From Lachnospiraceae bacterium (GTDB lineage: Bacteria > Bacillota > Clostridia > Lachnospirales > Lachnospiraceae): a stretch of 64,000 nt of DNA. A program made the translations under genes and the position numbers. The stretch covers positions 234,381 to 298,380 of the forward strand of contig SVEZ01000001.1 of the NCBI GenBank assembly GCA_015057115.1, read 5' to 3'. Under the pieces are notes generated by a model. It worked only from the letters and a program-made list of their open reading frames with translations. It made no database searches and was not told the origin of the DNA. Shown one piece after another: positions 18,866 through 29,000 of the stretch (position 1 is its first letter; each line of letters opens with the position of its first letter).

Positions 18866-19528
18866 TTAAAAGGAAAATCCTTGAAAAGCCTTCCCTTTTG
18901 GTTGAACCTGAAATTCCATCTCTTTTCCCGTTACGGGATGGTAAAACAAAACATGGCAGGAGCACAATCCCACCGGGAGATAACACTTTTTATCATCTGC
19001 TGTTCCGTACTTGTGATCCCCCAAAAGAGGATGACCCCCATGGGCCAGCTGCACGCGAATCTGGTGGTGTCGTCCGGTATAAAGATGCACCCGGATTAGG
19101 CTCCTGTCTTCCAATACCTGCAACCGTTCATAGGTGAGCTTGGCCTTTTTTCCCCCCTTTGTTCCCTCCGTCACCACAGTGCTGGTATTGGTTCTTCCAT
19201 CTCTTAAAAGCCAGTCCGTAAGCTCTCCTTTTTCCTCCGGAACACCCCGCACCACTGCATAATATTCCTTTGTAACCTTATGCTCTTGCACCTGCCGGCT
19301 CAGCACTGCCGTATCACCGGCAGTTTTTCCAAAAACAATCAGGCCTTCCACCGGCTGATCCAGTCGCTGTATCAGCCCAACATAAGTCTCCTGCCCTTTT
19401 TCTTTCCGGTAGGTCGCTACTAAAGACACCATGTCCTGCTGCCCCAGTTTTGCACTCTGAGTCGGGATTCCCGCCTGCTTATAGCACACTAAAACTGCCT
19501 CATCTTCATATAACACTTCTAACTGCAT
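18866..19528 (-). CDS. RluA-family pseudouridine synthase
   Basis: 220 aa. Contains VGLIQRLDQPVEGLIVFGKT, a variant of the RLDxxTSG motif with the catalytic Asp retained, and LYTGRHHQIRVQLAHGGHPLLGDHKYG typical of the RluA/YlyB group. Modifies uridines in rRNA or tRNA; the target base cannot be read from sequence. Starts 9 bases after the response regulator, so it is the last gene of that operon. Confidence 0.9.
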   Translation of the reverse strand: MQLEVLYEDEAVLVCYKQAGIPTQSAKLGQQDMVSLVATYRKEKGQETYVGLIQRLDQPVEGLIVFGKTAGDTAVLSRQVQEHKVTKEYYAVVRGVPEEKGELTDWLLRDGRTNTSTVVTEGTKGGKKAKLTYERLQVLEDRSLIRVHLYTGRHHQIRVQLAHGGHPLLGDHKYGTADDKKCYLPVGLCSCHVLFYHPVTGKEMEFQVQPKGKAFQGFSF

Positions 19529-19537
19529 TAAACTCTC

Positions 19538-20230
19538 CTATAACTTAAATCGGTATCCCACGCCCCAGATTGTCTCGATAAACTGCGGCTTTGTGGAATC
19601 CATCTCGATTTTCTCGCGAATCTTCTTAATGTGAACCGTAACCGTGGCCACATCTCCCACCGATTCCAAGTCCCAGATTTGCTGGAACAGTTCCTCCTTG
19701 GTATACACGTGGTTTGGATTCTCTGTTAAAAATGTTAAAAGGTCGAATTCCTTGGCGGTAAACTGTTTTTCTTCACCTCTTACCCAGATTCTCCGAGCGG
19801 TTTTATCAATTTTAATACCACGAATTTCCACCACGGAATTGGAACTTCCCGCTGTATTTCCTATCAGGCGCTCATATCTGGCAAGATGCGCTTTTACCCT
19901 GGCAACCAGTTCACTGGGCGAAAAAGGTTTCGTAATATAATCATCGGCTCCCAACCCCAGTCCTCGCACCTTATCAATGTCATCCTTCTTGGCAGATACC
20001 AAAAGAATAGGGGTATTCTTAAATTCCCGAATCTGTTTGCAAATTTCAAATCCGTCCATTCCCGGAAGCATCAGGTCCAGAATAAAAAGAGAGAATTCCT
20101 CATTCAACGCCCGCTTCAAACCATCTTTTCCGTTTCCTTCAATCTCTACCTCGTATCCGCTAATGGTAAGATAGTCTTTCTCCAATTCTGCAATGCTTTC
20201 TTCGTCCTCTATAATCAATATTCTATCCAT
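19538..20230 (-). CDS. OmpR/PhoB-family response regulator
   Basis: 230 aa: receiver domain (acidic IIEDEE, phospho-acceptor in LFILDLMLPGMDG, Lys in ITKPFSP) and a winged-helix DNA-binding domain (residues ~135-230, ending IWGVGYRFKL). Overlaps the end of the histidine kinase gene by 8 bases. Target genes unknown. Confidence 0.95.
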   Translation of the reverse strand: MDRILIIEDEESIAELEKDYLTISGYEVEIEGNGKDGLKRALNEEFSLFILDLMLPGMDGFEICKQIREFKNTPILLVSAKKDDIDKVRGLGLGADDYITKPFSPSELVARVKAHLARYERLIGNTAGSSNSVVEIRGIKIDKTARRIWVRGEEKQFTAKEFDLLTFLTENPNHVYTKEELFQQIWDLESVGDVATVTVHIKKIREKIEMDSTKPQFIETIWGVGYRFKL

Positions 20231-21704
20231 TTACTGCCTCCTGATATTTTCTTAGTACAAAATACATGGTGGTTCCCACATTTTCTTTACTGGTAACCCA
20301 AATCTGTCCACCGTGATCACTGATAATCTTTTTTACAATAGACAGTCCGATACCACTTCCCTTTGTTTCGTTTCGAGATGCATCCGCACGATAAAACCGA
20401 TCAAAGATAAACGGCAAATCTTTAGCGGCAATGCCTTTTCCCGTATCTTCTATCTCTATCTGTACAAAATCTCCCACATCCTTAATACGGAAGGAAATCC
20501 GTCCCACGGGTTTTCCCATGTACTTCACTGCATTGGACACAATGTTATGGATGACACGGGTCAACTGTTCCGGGTCGGCAATCATCCGCATTCCGGCGCC
20601 GCATTCATTCCGATACACCAAATCGATGCCCTTGTTTTCCAAATCCAAACGAAGCTCTTCCATACAATCCGTAAAGTATCCCTCCACGTTAAGGCGCTGA
20701 AAATTATAGGGTACCCGGTTGGTATCCAGTTTGGAGTATACCGTCAATTCATTAATCAACGTGTTCATTTCCGATGCCTTATTATGAATTGTACGGATAT
20801 ACTTCTCCTGCTTCTCCGGTGTATTGGCAACCCCATCCATCAGCCCTTCCACATATCCCTGAATGGCGGTGATAGGGGTTTTCAAATCGTGACAAATGTT
20901 GCTAATCAAAATCTTATACTGACGATCCTGCTCGACTTTCTCTTCCGAAGATTCCTTCAGGCGCTTCCGCATCTGCTCAAAATTGGCACACAGTTCTCCA
21001 ATTTCGTCCCGACGAGTTACCTCCATGGTAAAATCAAGATCTCCTCTGGCAATTCGTTTCGTAGCAGTTTCCAATCTTCGTATGGGGATAACAATTCCTC
21101 TGGAAGCCCACAGGGTCATACCGCCACCGCTTACAACAAAGATGGCTATTAAACCCACCAAAATCGTTTCTAACATATCTTCCGCTTCCGGAATCATTCC
21201 CCTTGTTTGGGTAACCAGAAAAACACTCACATTTTCCCCGGACCGTAACTTAAAGTCAATCTGCTTTAACAGCAGCTTGGAATAATCTTCCGTCCCCATG
21301 GTAACTGCCGCATCTTCACCGGTTCCCTCATAAGCCGGAAGCTGCTGCAAAAGCCCCACATCCTTCCGCCCGTCAAAAATAACTGTCTCACCTCGGCGGA
21401 TAATCAGGTTTGTATTTTTTTTCTGTAATTCCTTGTCCGTCTCATTCTGCCATTCCTTTGTAAAAATCTTCTCCGGCATGGTTCCGGTGAGACTTTGGAT
21501 TTCCCGATAGTCCTCATCCGTCAGATGTTCATAAGCCTGGGAGGCATTGGTAAGAACACTGTAATCCCCATCCTTTACACCATACACTTCCCGAACCTGC
21601 TTCAAATTTGTTGCCACGGAATAAAACAGCACCGTCACAATCAGCAGAATAGGCATAATCACCATCAGAAAAAAAGACAACCATAATCGATTCTCAATCT
21701 TCAT
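20223..21704 (-). CDS. Membrane sensor histidine kinase
   Basis: About 493 aa: TM1 about residues 8-30, extracellular domain of ~130 residues, TM2 near 180-200, HAMP, HisKA with ISNICHDLKTPITAIQGY, and HATPase with N box (HNIVSNAVKY), DTGKGIA and GSGIGLSIVKKI. ATG 21704 is chosen from AGGAG upstream; the longer frame runs over the promoter. Kinase precedes regulator in this operon. Signal unknown. Confidence 0.94.
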   Translation of the reverse strand: MKIENRLWLSFFLMVIMPILLIVTVLFYSVATNLKQVREVYGVKDGDYSVLTNASQAYEHLTDEDYREIQSLTGTMPEKIFTKEWQNETDKELQKKNTNLIIRRGETVIFDGRKDVGLLQQLPAYEGTGEDAAVTMGTEDYSKLLLKQIDFKLRSGENVSVFLVTQTRGMIPEAEDMLETILVGLIAIFVVSGGGMTLWASRGIVIPIRRLETATKRIARGDLDFTMEVTRRDEIGELCANFEQMRKRLKESSEEKVEQDRQYKILISNICHDLKTPITAIQGYVEGLMDGVANTPEKQEKYIRTIHNKASEMNTLINELTVYSKLDTNRVPYNFQRLNVEGYFTDCMEELRLDLENKGIDLVYRNECGAGMRMIADPEQLTRVIHNIVSNAVKYMGKPVGRISFRIKDVGDFVQIEIEDTGKGIAAKDLPFIFDRFYRADASRNETKGSGIGLSIVKKIISDHGGQIWVTSKENVGTTMYFVLRKYQEAVNG

Positions 21705-21732
21705 CCCTTTTCTCCTGTTTATCTTTGCCGCT

Positions 21733-21738
21733 ATTATA
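21733..21738 (-). promoter_or_regulatory. Probable extended -10 promoter of the two-component operon
   Basis: Minus strand TGTTATAAT just upstream of the kinase ribosome site; no good -35, but the TG extension compensates. Confidence 0.45.
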
Positions 21739-21751
21739 ACATAAAAGCACA

Positions 21752-21800
21752 TAGAAAAGAAGACCGGTTGTCAAAAGGTTCTGTCCTTTCAACAACCGGT
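21752..21800 (-). terminator. Terminator after metK
   Basis: Minus strand ACCGGTTGTTGAAAGG pairs with CCTTTTGACAACCGGT (two mismatches), followed by CTTCTTTTCT. Confidence 0.75.
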
Positions 21801-21819
21801 CCGGTATTGCTACTATGAT

Positions 21820-23007
21820 TTACAGTTCAGCTTTTAATTCTTCCACTCTGTCAAGTCTCTCCCAAGGAAGATCTAAATCCAATCTTCCGAAGTGACCGTA
21901 GCTAGCTGTCTGTTTGTAGATTGGTCTTCTTAAATCCAACATCTTGATAATGCCTGCCGGGCGCAAATCAAAATGCTTACGGATAACTGCAACAATCTTG
22001 TCATCCTCAATGATACCGGTTCCGTGGGTATCCACACGGATGGAAGTAGGTTCTGCCACACCAATCGCATAGGAAAGCTGGATTTCGCACTGTTTTGCAA
22101 ATCCTGCTGCCACCAGATTCTTTGCTACATATCTTGCTGCATAAGCGGCACTTCTGTCTACCTTGGTGCAATCCTTTCCGGAAAAAGCACCGCCGCCGTG
22201 TCTGGCAAATCCGCCGTAGGTATCTACGATAATCTTTCTTCCGGTTAAACCGCTGTCGCCCTGTGGTCCACCGATTACAAAACGGCCTGTTGGATTAATA
22301 TAGAACTTAGTCTTATCATCAATAAGCTCTTTCGGAAGAACCTCATCAAAGACATATTTCTTAATATCCTTGTGAATCTGCTCCTGAGAAACCTCCGGTG
22401 TATGCTGGGTGGATAATACCACCGCCTCAATACGAAAAGGTCTTCCCTCTTCATCATATTCTACGCTGACCTGGCTCTTTCCGTCCGGTCTTAAATAGTT
22501 TAAGGTTCCATCTTTTCTAACCTTAGTAAGCTGTCTGGTAAGCTTGTGGGCAAGGGCGATGGAATATGGCATATATTCCTCGGTTTCATCGGTAGCGTAA
22601 CCAAACATCATTCCCTGGTCGCCGGCTCCGATTGCATCGATTTCCGCATCGGTCATCTTATTTTCTTTTGCCTCTAATGCCTTGTCAACACCCATTGCAA
22701 TATCGCCGGACTGCTCGTCCAAAGCAACGATAACGCCGCAGGAATTGCCGTCAAATCCTGCCTGCGCATTGTTGTATCCGATATCGCAAATCGTCTCTCT
22801 TACAATCTTCTGAATATCAACATAAGCCTGTGTGCTAATCTCACCCATAACAAGTACCAATCCTGTGGTACAACATGTTTCACATGCGACACGACTGTTA
22901 GGGTCTTTCTCCAGTAACGCATCCAAAATCGCATCGGAAATCTGATCGCAGACTTTGTCCGGATGTCCTTCGGTTACGGATTCGGATGTAAATAATTTCT
23001 TCTCCAT
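21820..23007 (-). CDS. metK: S-adenosylmethionine synthetase
   Basis: 395 aa, usual length. Makes SAM from methionine and ATP. Signatures: [17 protein letters not shown] at the N-terminus, [12 protein letters not shown] in the middle and [19 protein letters not shown]. Controlled by the SAM-I riboswitch immediately upstream, so SAM lowers its own synthesis. Confidence 0.98.
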   Translation of the reverse strand: MEKKLFTSESVTEGHPDKVCDQISDAILDALLEKDPNSRVACETCCTTGLVLVMGEISTQAYVDIQKIVRETICDIGYNNAQAGFDGNSCGVIVALDEQSGDIAMGVDKALEAKENKMTDAEIDAIGAGDQGMMFGYATDETEEYMPYSIALAHKLTRQLTKVRKDGTLNYLRPDGKSQVSVEYDEEGRPFRIEAVVLSTQHTPEVSQEQIHKDIKKYVFDEVLPKELIDDKTKFYINPTGRFVIGGPQGDSGLTGRKIIVDTYGGFARHGGGAFSGKDCTKVDRSAAYAARYVAKNLVAAGFAKQCEIQLSYAIGVAEPTSIRVDTHGTGIIEDDKIVAVIRKHFDLRPAGIIKMLDLRRPIYKQTASYGHFGRLDLDLPWERLDRVEELKAEL

Positions 23008-23054
23008 ACTATATATTCTCCTTTCAACAAGTAGGGTTTCGTTGCGTCCAATCG

Positions 23055-23086
23055 CAAAAAAATAATCCGCTAAAAATAAGCGGATT
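23055..23086 (-). terminator. Riboswitch-controlled terminator of metK
   Basis: Minus strand AATCCGCT-TATTTTT-AGCGGATT followed by ATTTTTTT, between the SAM aptamer and the metK ribosome site; this is the expression platform. Confidence 0.9.
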
Positions 23087-23103
23087 TGATTCTACATCTC
23101 GTC

Positions 23104-23201
23104 CTCTTATTGTTCGATTGCTCGCTCAGGATGGCACCTTCCTTCTCAGGGGTTGCCGTGACTTCACTGATCCTATGTATCTCCATCACTCTGAATAAGA
23201 G
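23104..23201 (-). promoter_or_regulatory. SAM-I (S-box) riboswitch aptamer
   Basis: Closing stem CTCTTAT / ATAAGAG (plus 23195-23201 and 23104-23110), then AGAGTGATGGAG, GATCAGTGAAGTCACGGCAACC, and AAGGTGCCATCC: the conserved S-box blocks in order. Followed by an intrinsic terminator and metK. Expected to terminate transcription when SAM is bound. Confidence 0.95.
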
Positions 23202-23226
23202 TCCTTTATGAAATTATCGTTCTTTT

Positions 23227-23255
23227 ATCATAAACGGTTGCATCTTTTTTGTCAA
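23227..23255 (-). promoter_or_regulatory. metK promoter
   Basis: Minus strand TTGACA (plus 23250-23255), 17-bp spacer, TATGAT (plus 23227-23232); transcription would start about 20 bases before the aptamer. Confidence 0.85.
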
Positions 23256-23277
23256 CTGTCATTTTTGTGAAAAAAAG

Positions 23278-23306
23278 TTGACTTTTCTATGTAATCTTAC
23301 TATAAT
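23278..23306 (+). promoter_or_regulatory. Promoter of the second HD-GYP gene
   Basis: TTGACT, 17-bp spacer, TATAAT; divergent from the metK promoter, with -35 elements about 22 bp apart. Confidence 0.85.
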
Positions 23307-23342
23307 TTGTCTTATAAACTGTAGTTTATACAGGAGGGAAAA

Positions 23343-24506
23343 ATGAGCATAATTGAAACGAAGGATCTCCTGCCGGGTATGGTGACCGCCGCGCCGGTTC
23401 GTACCAAAACAGGACAACAGATCATGGATGATCACGTCACTTTAGACAAAAAATTAATTGCACGCTTGGATTTCTATTCCATTCGAAGCGTAGAGATTCT
23501 TGATACAGAGGAAGCATCCGCTCCGGAGCCACAGGTGGAAGAACCTGTAATAGAAACACCGGAACCGGAACCGGCGCCTGCACCGGCTCAGCCTATTGAC
23601 CGAACTCAGTTTGCCGCCGCAGGACGTGCCTCCAACTTACAAAGAGTACAGCGAAGCGATCGCTTCCGCGATTTTCAGGTTTCTTATACCAAAAGTGTAT
23701 TTGAACTTAGCCAGGCATTAGAAGGAATGGTGGAGAAGAAATTTCCCTCCAGTCAAGAGTTGCTTTCTACCTGTATGCAGGTTTTAAACGAGCATCGTAT
23801 GACTACTATCGAATTATTCGATATGCTTCACAACATGCGACAGAATGACGACCCTGTCGCAGCGCACAGTCTGAACGTTGCTTTTATTGCCCGCATTCTC
23901 GGCAAATGGATGAAGTTAGAAAAGGAAGAGATTGAGGAACTGACCTTAGCCGGTCTCGTACACGACGTAGGCAAGCTGATGGTCCCGAAGCACATTTTAA
24001 ATAAACCGGATAAGCTAACTGATGAAGAGTTTACTATTATCCGTATGCATCCTCGTTTTGGTTATGATTTGTTGAAGGATCAGGACTATCCGGAAAAAGT
24101 TCTTCGTGCTGTTTTAACCCATCACGAGCGATGCGACGGAAGCGGCTATCCGGCTAAACTTTCCGCCAATGCCATTGATGACTTTACATTGATTATTGCT
24201 GCAGCAGACGTATACGACGCCATGACAGCCGCAAGACGCTATCGTGCTCCTTTAAGTCCCTTTGCTGTAATTGAGAATTTTGAGAACGAAGGACTTCAAA
24301 AATATCGTCCTCACGTTATTATGACTTTCCTGGAGCGCATCGCTAATACCTACCAGAACAACCGCGTGTTGTTAAGCAACGGCACTCAAGGAACCATTGT
24401 ACTGTTAAACAGCAATCGACTTTCCAAGCCGATTCTAAAGCTTGATAACGGAGAGTTTTTAGACCTGTCCATGAATTCTTCTTTATCCATCGTTTCACTT
24501 TTATAG
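23343..24506 (+). CDS. HD-GYP domain phosphodiesterase with Pro/Glu-rich linker
   Basis: 387 aa. An N-terminal ~60-residue domain (DLLPGMVTAAPV) is joined by a Pro/Glu/Ala-rich linker (residues ~62-85) to an HD-GYP core: HSLNVA, HDVGK, HPRFGYDLL, HHERCDGSGYP. Predicted c-di-GMP hydrolase, the second in this window. CAGGAGGG lies 6 bases before the ATG. Monocistronic, with its own promoter and terminator. Its paralogue is at 17066-18169. Confidence 0.92.
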   Translation: MSIIETKDLLPGMVTAAPVRTKTGQQIMDDHVTLDKKLIARLDFYSIRSVEILDTEEASAPEPQVEEPVIETPEPEPAPAPAQPIDRTQFAAAGRASNLQRVQRSDRFRDFQVSYTKSVFELSQALEGMVEKKFPSSQELLSTCMQVLNEHRMTTIELFDMLHNMRQNDDPVAAHSLNVAFIARILGKWMKLEKEEIEELTLAGLVHDVGKLMVPKHILNKPDKLTDEEFTIIRMHPRFGYDLLKDQDYPEKVLRAVLTHHERCDGSGYPAKLSANAIDDFTLIIAAADVYDAMTAARRYRAPLSPFAVIENFENEGLQKYRPHVIMTFLERIANTYQNNRVLLSNGTQGTIVLLNSNRLSKPILKLDNGEFLDLSMNSSLSIVSLL

Positions 24507-24513
24507 AATAATT

Positions 24514-24557
24514 TAACCGGCAGAAGCTATTCATAGCTCACTGCCGGTTTCTTATTA
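24514..24557 (+). terminator. Bidirectional terminator between HD-GYP and murA
   Basis: AACCGGCAG-A-AGCTAT-TC-ATAGCT-CA-CTGCCGGTT followed by TCTTATT: a 15-bp two-part stem between convergent genes. Confidence 0.8.
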
Positions 24558-24571
24558 ATCGATATGCTTTA

Positions 24572-25864
24572 TTAGGATACCTTGTAAACAAACTTGGTCA
24601 TTTCTTTCTCACTGGAAACCCGTTCAATAACGGCTCCCAATCCAGCCAACTTCACTTCAAAGTCCTCGTATCCACGCTCGATATATTGAATATCATCTAC
24701 TGTGGTAAAGCCATCTGCAGCAAGTCCTGCAATTACCAGTGCCGCTCCCGCCCGAAGATCCGGTGCAGATACTCTGGCTCCGGTGTACTGCTTCACACCG
24801 CTGATGATTCCCACATTACTTTCCACCTTAATGTTAGCACCCATACGGTTCAACTCATCTGCATAACGGAAGCGATTTTCAAAAATACTCTCCGTTACCA
24901 CGCTGGTTCCGTTGGCAAGGGCAAGAACTGCAGCAATCTGAGGCTGCATATCCGTCGGAAATCCCGGATAATAGGTTGTTGCAACCGTGGTGGAATTCAA
25001 CGGCTTGGATGAAACCACACGTACCGCATCATCAAACTCTTCTATTTCACATCCCATTTCACTTAACTTGGCTGTAATTGCCTCCAAGTGCTTCGGAATT
25101 ACATTCTTAACCATTACGTCACCCTTTGTGGCTGCCGCCGCACACATAAAGGTTCCCGCTTCAATCTGATCCGGTATTACGGAATATTCTGTACCATGGA
25201 GACGGGCTACGCCTTCAATACGGATAATATCGGTTCCGGCGCCACGAATGCTTGCTCCCATGCTGTTTAACAGGTTGGCAACATCTACTACATGAGGTTC
25301 CTTGGCTGCATTCTCAATGGTAGTCTTTCCTTTCGCAAGAACCGCCGCCATCATAATGTTGATGGTAGCACCAACGGAAGCCTTATCCAAATAGATAGAA
25401 CCTCCCGTAAGCTCCTCCGCCTTGGCTCCGATTACACCGTGGGAAATCTCCACCGTTGCACCCAGCTGACGAAATCCCTTCAAATGCAAGTCAATCGGTC
25501 TGCTTCCGATATCACATCCACCCGGAAGAGCCACCTGAGCATATTTATATTTACCAAGCAAGGCTCCCAAAAGGTAATATGAACCGCGAATCTTCTTGAT
25601 ATATTCATATTCCACATCATAACTGCTGATAGTGGAACCGTTAATCTTCACCTTATGAGGACCCAGTCGCTCTACCCTCGCTCCAATTCCTTCTATCGCC
25701 TGTAACATCACGTTAATATCACAAACATTCGGCAAATTATCAATAACCACAGATTCATTTGCCATGATTGCTGCAGGAAGGATTCCCAATGCTGCGTTCT
25801 TTGCACCGGAAATTTCGACTTCTCCTACAAGTGGATTTCCGCCCTTTATAACGTACTGATCCAT
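24572..25864 (-). CDS. murA: UDP-N-acetylglucosamine 1-carboxyvinyltransferase
   Basis: First committed step of peptidoglycan precursor synthesis, adding enolpyruvate from PEP. 430 aa. N-terminal SGAKNAALGILPAA and the catalytic-cysteine loop LPGGCDIGSRPIDLH are present, so it should be fosfomycin-sensitive in principle. Firmicutes often have two copies (murA, murZ); which this is cannot be told here. Confidence 0.95.
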   Translation of the reverse strand: MDQYVIKGGNPLVGEVEISGAKNAALGILPAAIMANESVVIDNLPNVCDINVMLQAIEGIGARVERLGPHKVKINGSTISSYDVEYEYIKKIRGSYYLLGALLGKYKYAQVALPGGCDIGSRPIDLHLKGFRQLGATVEISHGVIGAKAEELTGGSIYLDKASVGATINIMMAAVLAKGKTTIENAAKEPHVVDVANLLNSMGASIRGAGTDIIRIEGVARLHGTEYSVIPDQIEAGTFMCAAAATKGDVMVKNVIPKHLEAITAKLSEMGCEIEEFDDAVRVVSSKPLNSTTVATTYYPGFPTDMQPQIAAVLALANGTSVVTESIFENRFRYADELNRMGANIKVESNVGIISGVKQYTGARVSAPDLRAGAALVIAGLAADGFTTVDDIQYIERGYEDFEVKLAGLGAVIERVSSEKEMTKFVYKVS

Positions 25865-25969
25865 CTCACACCTCTAACATTCTATTTCTTAATCTATTTA
25901 TATGCAAAAATCTTCCAGTCGTACTTTTTTACATTCACGCGGCAAAGCACCCTCTGCACGCTACTTCCC

Positions 25970-25998
25970 ATTATAGCACAAAGCTATACGCCTAGCAA
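25970..25998 (-). promoter_or_regulatory. murA promoter
   Basis: Minus strand TTGCTA (plus 25993-25998), 17-bp spacer ending TGC, TATAAT (plus 25970-25975). The leader is about 100 nt long. Confidence 0.7.
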
Positions 25999-26009
25999 GC
26001 GCTTTGCCC

Positions 26010-29000
26010 TTATTCAGAATCTTCTGCCTTATAAAGAAGGTATTTCTCGAATCCGTCCAAAATTCCCTCTACTATGGCAATAGGTTCCTGCTCCCTGGTT
26101 TTTGAATTAAAGTCTTTGCGATAATAAAAATAAGGCAGGCTCTTCTTATTGTTGACAAAGGTCATGGCACCCTCGAAGAATTCTATAAATTCCGCAATCT
26201 TCGCCGGATTAATTTGCGCCTTTTCATACAGCTTAATTGTGATACTTTCCCCTTTCTGGGTTATCTCTGTAATATCGCAATTGTGTGCCCGCACCTTCAA
26301 AAGAGCAATATCCAACAATTTCAATACCGGCTGTGGCGGTTCCGAAAACCGATCAATAAACTCTTCCAGAATTTCTTCCTTTTCCTCTATTGTCTCCACG
26401 TTTCCGATTCGCTTATACATATCCAGCTTCTGGAATTCATTAGGAATGTAGGATGCCGGTATAAAAGCGTTGACATTCAGGTCTATGGATGTGGAAAATC
26501 CTTCTTTTACCGGAAGTCCCTTCATCATCTTTACTGCCTCATTCAGCATTTTACAATATAAGTCGTATCCCACAGCTTCCATGTGTCCGTGCTGATCGGC
26601 TCCCAGTATGTTTCCTGCACCACGAATTTCCAAATCCTTCATGGCAATTTTGATGCCGCTTCCCAGATCCGTGAACTCCCGTATGGCATGAAGACGTTTC
26701 TCCGCCACTTCTTTCAACAACTTATCCCGCTTATACATCAGAAAAGCATAGGAGGTTCGGTTGGATCTTCCCACTCGTCCCCGAAGCTGATATAACTGAG
26801 ATAGCCCCATATTATCCGCATCCTGAATAATCATGGTGTTTGCATTGGAAATATCCAGTCCTGTCTCAATGATGGTAGTGGTGACCAGCACATCTATTTC
26901 GCCATTGACAAACTGATACATAATATCCTCTAACTGTCGTTCCTTCATCTGGCCGTGGGCATAAGCCACGGTCGCATCCGGAACCAAAGCACGAACACGG
27001 TCTGTCACTTCAGCAATCTGTTTCACCCGGTTGTACACATAGTATACCTGACCATTTCTGGCCAACTCGCGGGTAATGGCTTCCTTCACCATCTCCTCGT
27101 TGTATTCCATAACATAAGTCTGAATCGGAGTACGATCCACCGGTGCTTCTTCCAGCACACTCATATCTCGAATCCCCACCAGGCTCATGTGGAGAGTTCG
27201 GGGAATCGGAGTTGCAGTCAAGGTTAACACATCTATTTGATTCTTAAGTTGTTTTATTTTCTCTTTATGCGCAACGCCAAAGCGCTGTTCTTCATCAATG
27301 ATTAAAAGACCCAAATCTTTATAATCCACATCCTTGGATAATAAACGATGGGTTCCGATGACAATATCCACTTCGCCCTTTTTCAATCCCGCAATCACTT
27401 TTCGTTGCTGTGCCGGAGTGGAAAAACGGCTGAGAAGTCCGATATTTACCGGAAAATCCTTCATACGCTGCACAAAGGTGGTGTAATGTTGTTGTGCAAG
27501 GATGGTAGTCGGTACCAGATAAACCACCTGCTTACTGTCCTGCACCGCCTTAAAAGCAGCGCGAATGGCAATTTCCGTCTTTCCAAAGCCCACATCTCCG
27601 CAAACCAGGCGATCCATGGTTTTGGTACTTTCCATATCCCGTTTGGCTGCCTCAATGGCAAGAAGCTGATCCTCCGTTTCCTCGAACTGGAAAAGTTCCT
27701 CGAACTCTCGCTGCCATACGGTATCCGGCGAAAAGCTATAACCATCCATATTCTCTCGAACCGCATAAAGCTCCACCAACTCTCTTGCAATATCGGATAC
27801 AGCACTACGAACCTTTGCTTTTGTCTTGCCCCATTCCTGGGTACCAAGCTTATTCAGTTTCGGTTTTTTAGCGTCCGCTCCGGCGTACTTTTGCAAAAGT
27901 TCCAGATTATTAGCCTGAATATATAGCAGGCCTCCTTTGTCATATTCAATCTTGATATAATCTTTTGTTATCTTATCTACTTCGACCTTCTCTATACCGC
28001 GATAAATTCCAAGCCCGTGATTCTCGTGTACCACATAATCGCCGATTTTCAGCTCCGCAAAGTCACCGATTCGTTCTCCCTCATAACGAGGTTTCTTTCT
28101 ACGCTTCTTATGCTCCTGACCGAAAATATCACTTTCCGTAATCATGGCAAATTTCAGCATGGGAAGTTCAAAACCTCGCTTCAGCTTCCCGTAGCATACC
28201 AGAATTTCACCGGCCTGTGGTTCTTTTACAACTTCTTCCACATAAAAAGCATTGAGTTCCCGATCTGCCAAATCTCCTGCCAAACGCTTTGCCCGGCTTC
28301 TGGATCCGGACATCAAAACAATACGGTAGCCTTTTTTCTTATACCCCTGCAAATCCTTTACCAATAGCTCAAAGCTCTTATTATAAGCATTGATGGAGCG
28401 GGTTGAGATTGCAAAGGTATCCGTTGGTTTGAAGGCTTCGCATTTTTGATCCAGGGTAGTAAGAAGCATGGTGGTAAAAGCGCCAAACTTAGGAAGCACC
28501 TTCTTAACACTCACCAACACATCCGCCTGCCCTGACAGCACGTAGCCTTTTTCCAGTCTGCTTTTCATGCTCTCCCCAAATTCCAACTCCACTGCCGAAG
28601 CCATTTCCAAACAGCGCGCAGGTTCATCTATAAATATAATCGTATTATTATTTTCAAAGTAATCCAAAAATGTAACAGTGTCTTCGTAAAAGTATGTCAG
28701 GAAGCTTCCGGCGCTTGCCATGTCCAGCCCACCTTCAAGTCCATCTTTTAGGACTTCTATCGCGCTGCTTAATCGATAAGCTTCTTCCGTCTTCATTGCC
28801 TCCCGCAGCTTCGTCACACGAAGTTTGGTTTCTTTTTCTATCTTTTTAAGTCCCCGGTCTCTGCGTTCCTCATCCAGTACCATTTCTGTGGCAGGGTAAA
28901 CCATTACCCCATCCAACGTTTCAATGGAGCGCTGACTTTCCACATCAAAGCTTCGAATAGAATCAATTTCGTCATCCCAAAGCTCTATTCGAATAGGTGA

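Noticed and set aside
18866..21704. Two-component system controlling c-di-GMP genes
   Set aside because: Only adjacency supports it; no shared operator seen and separate promoters are predicted.
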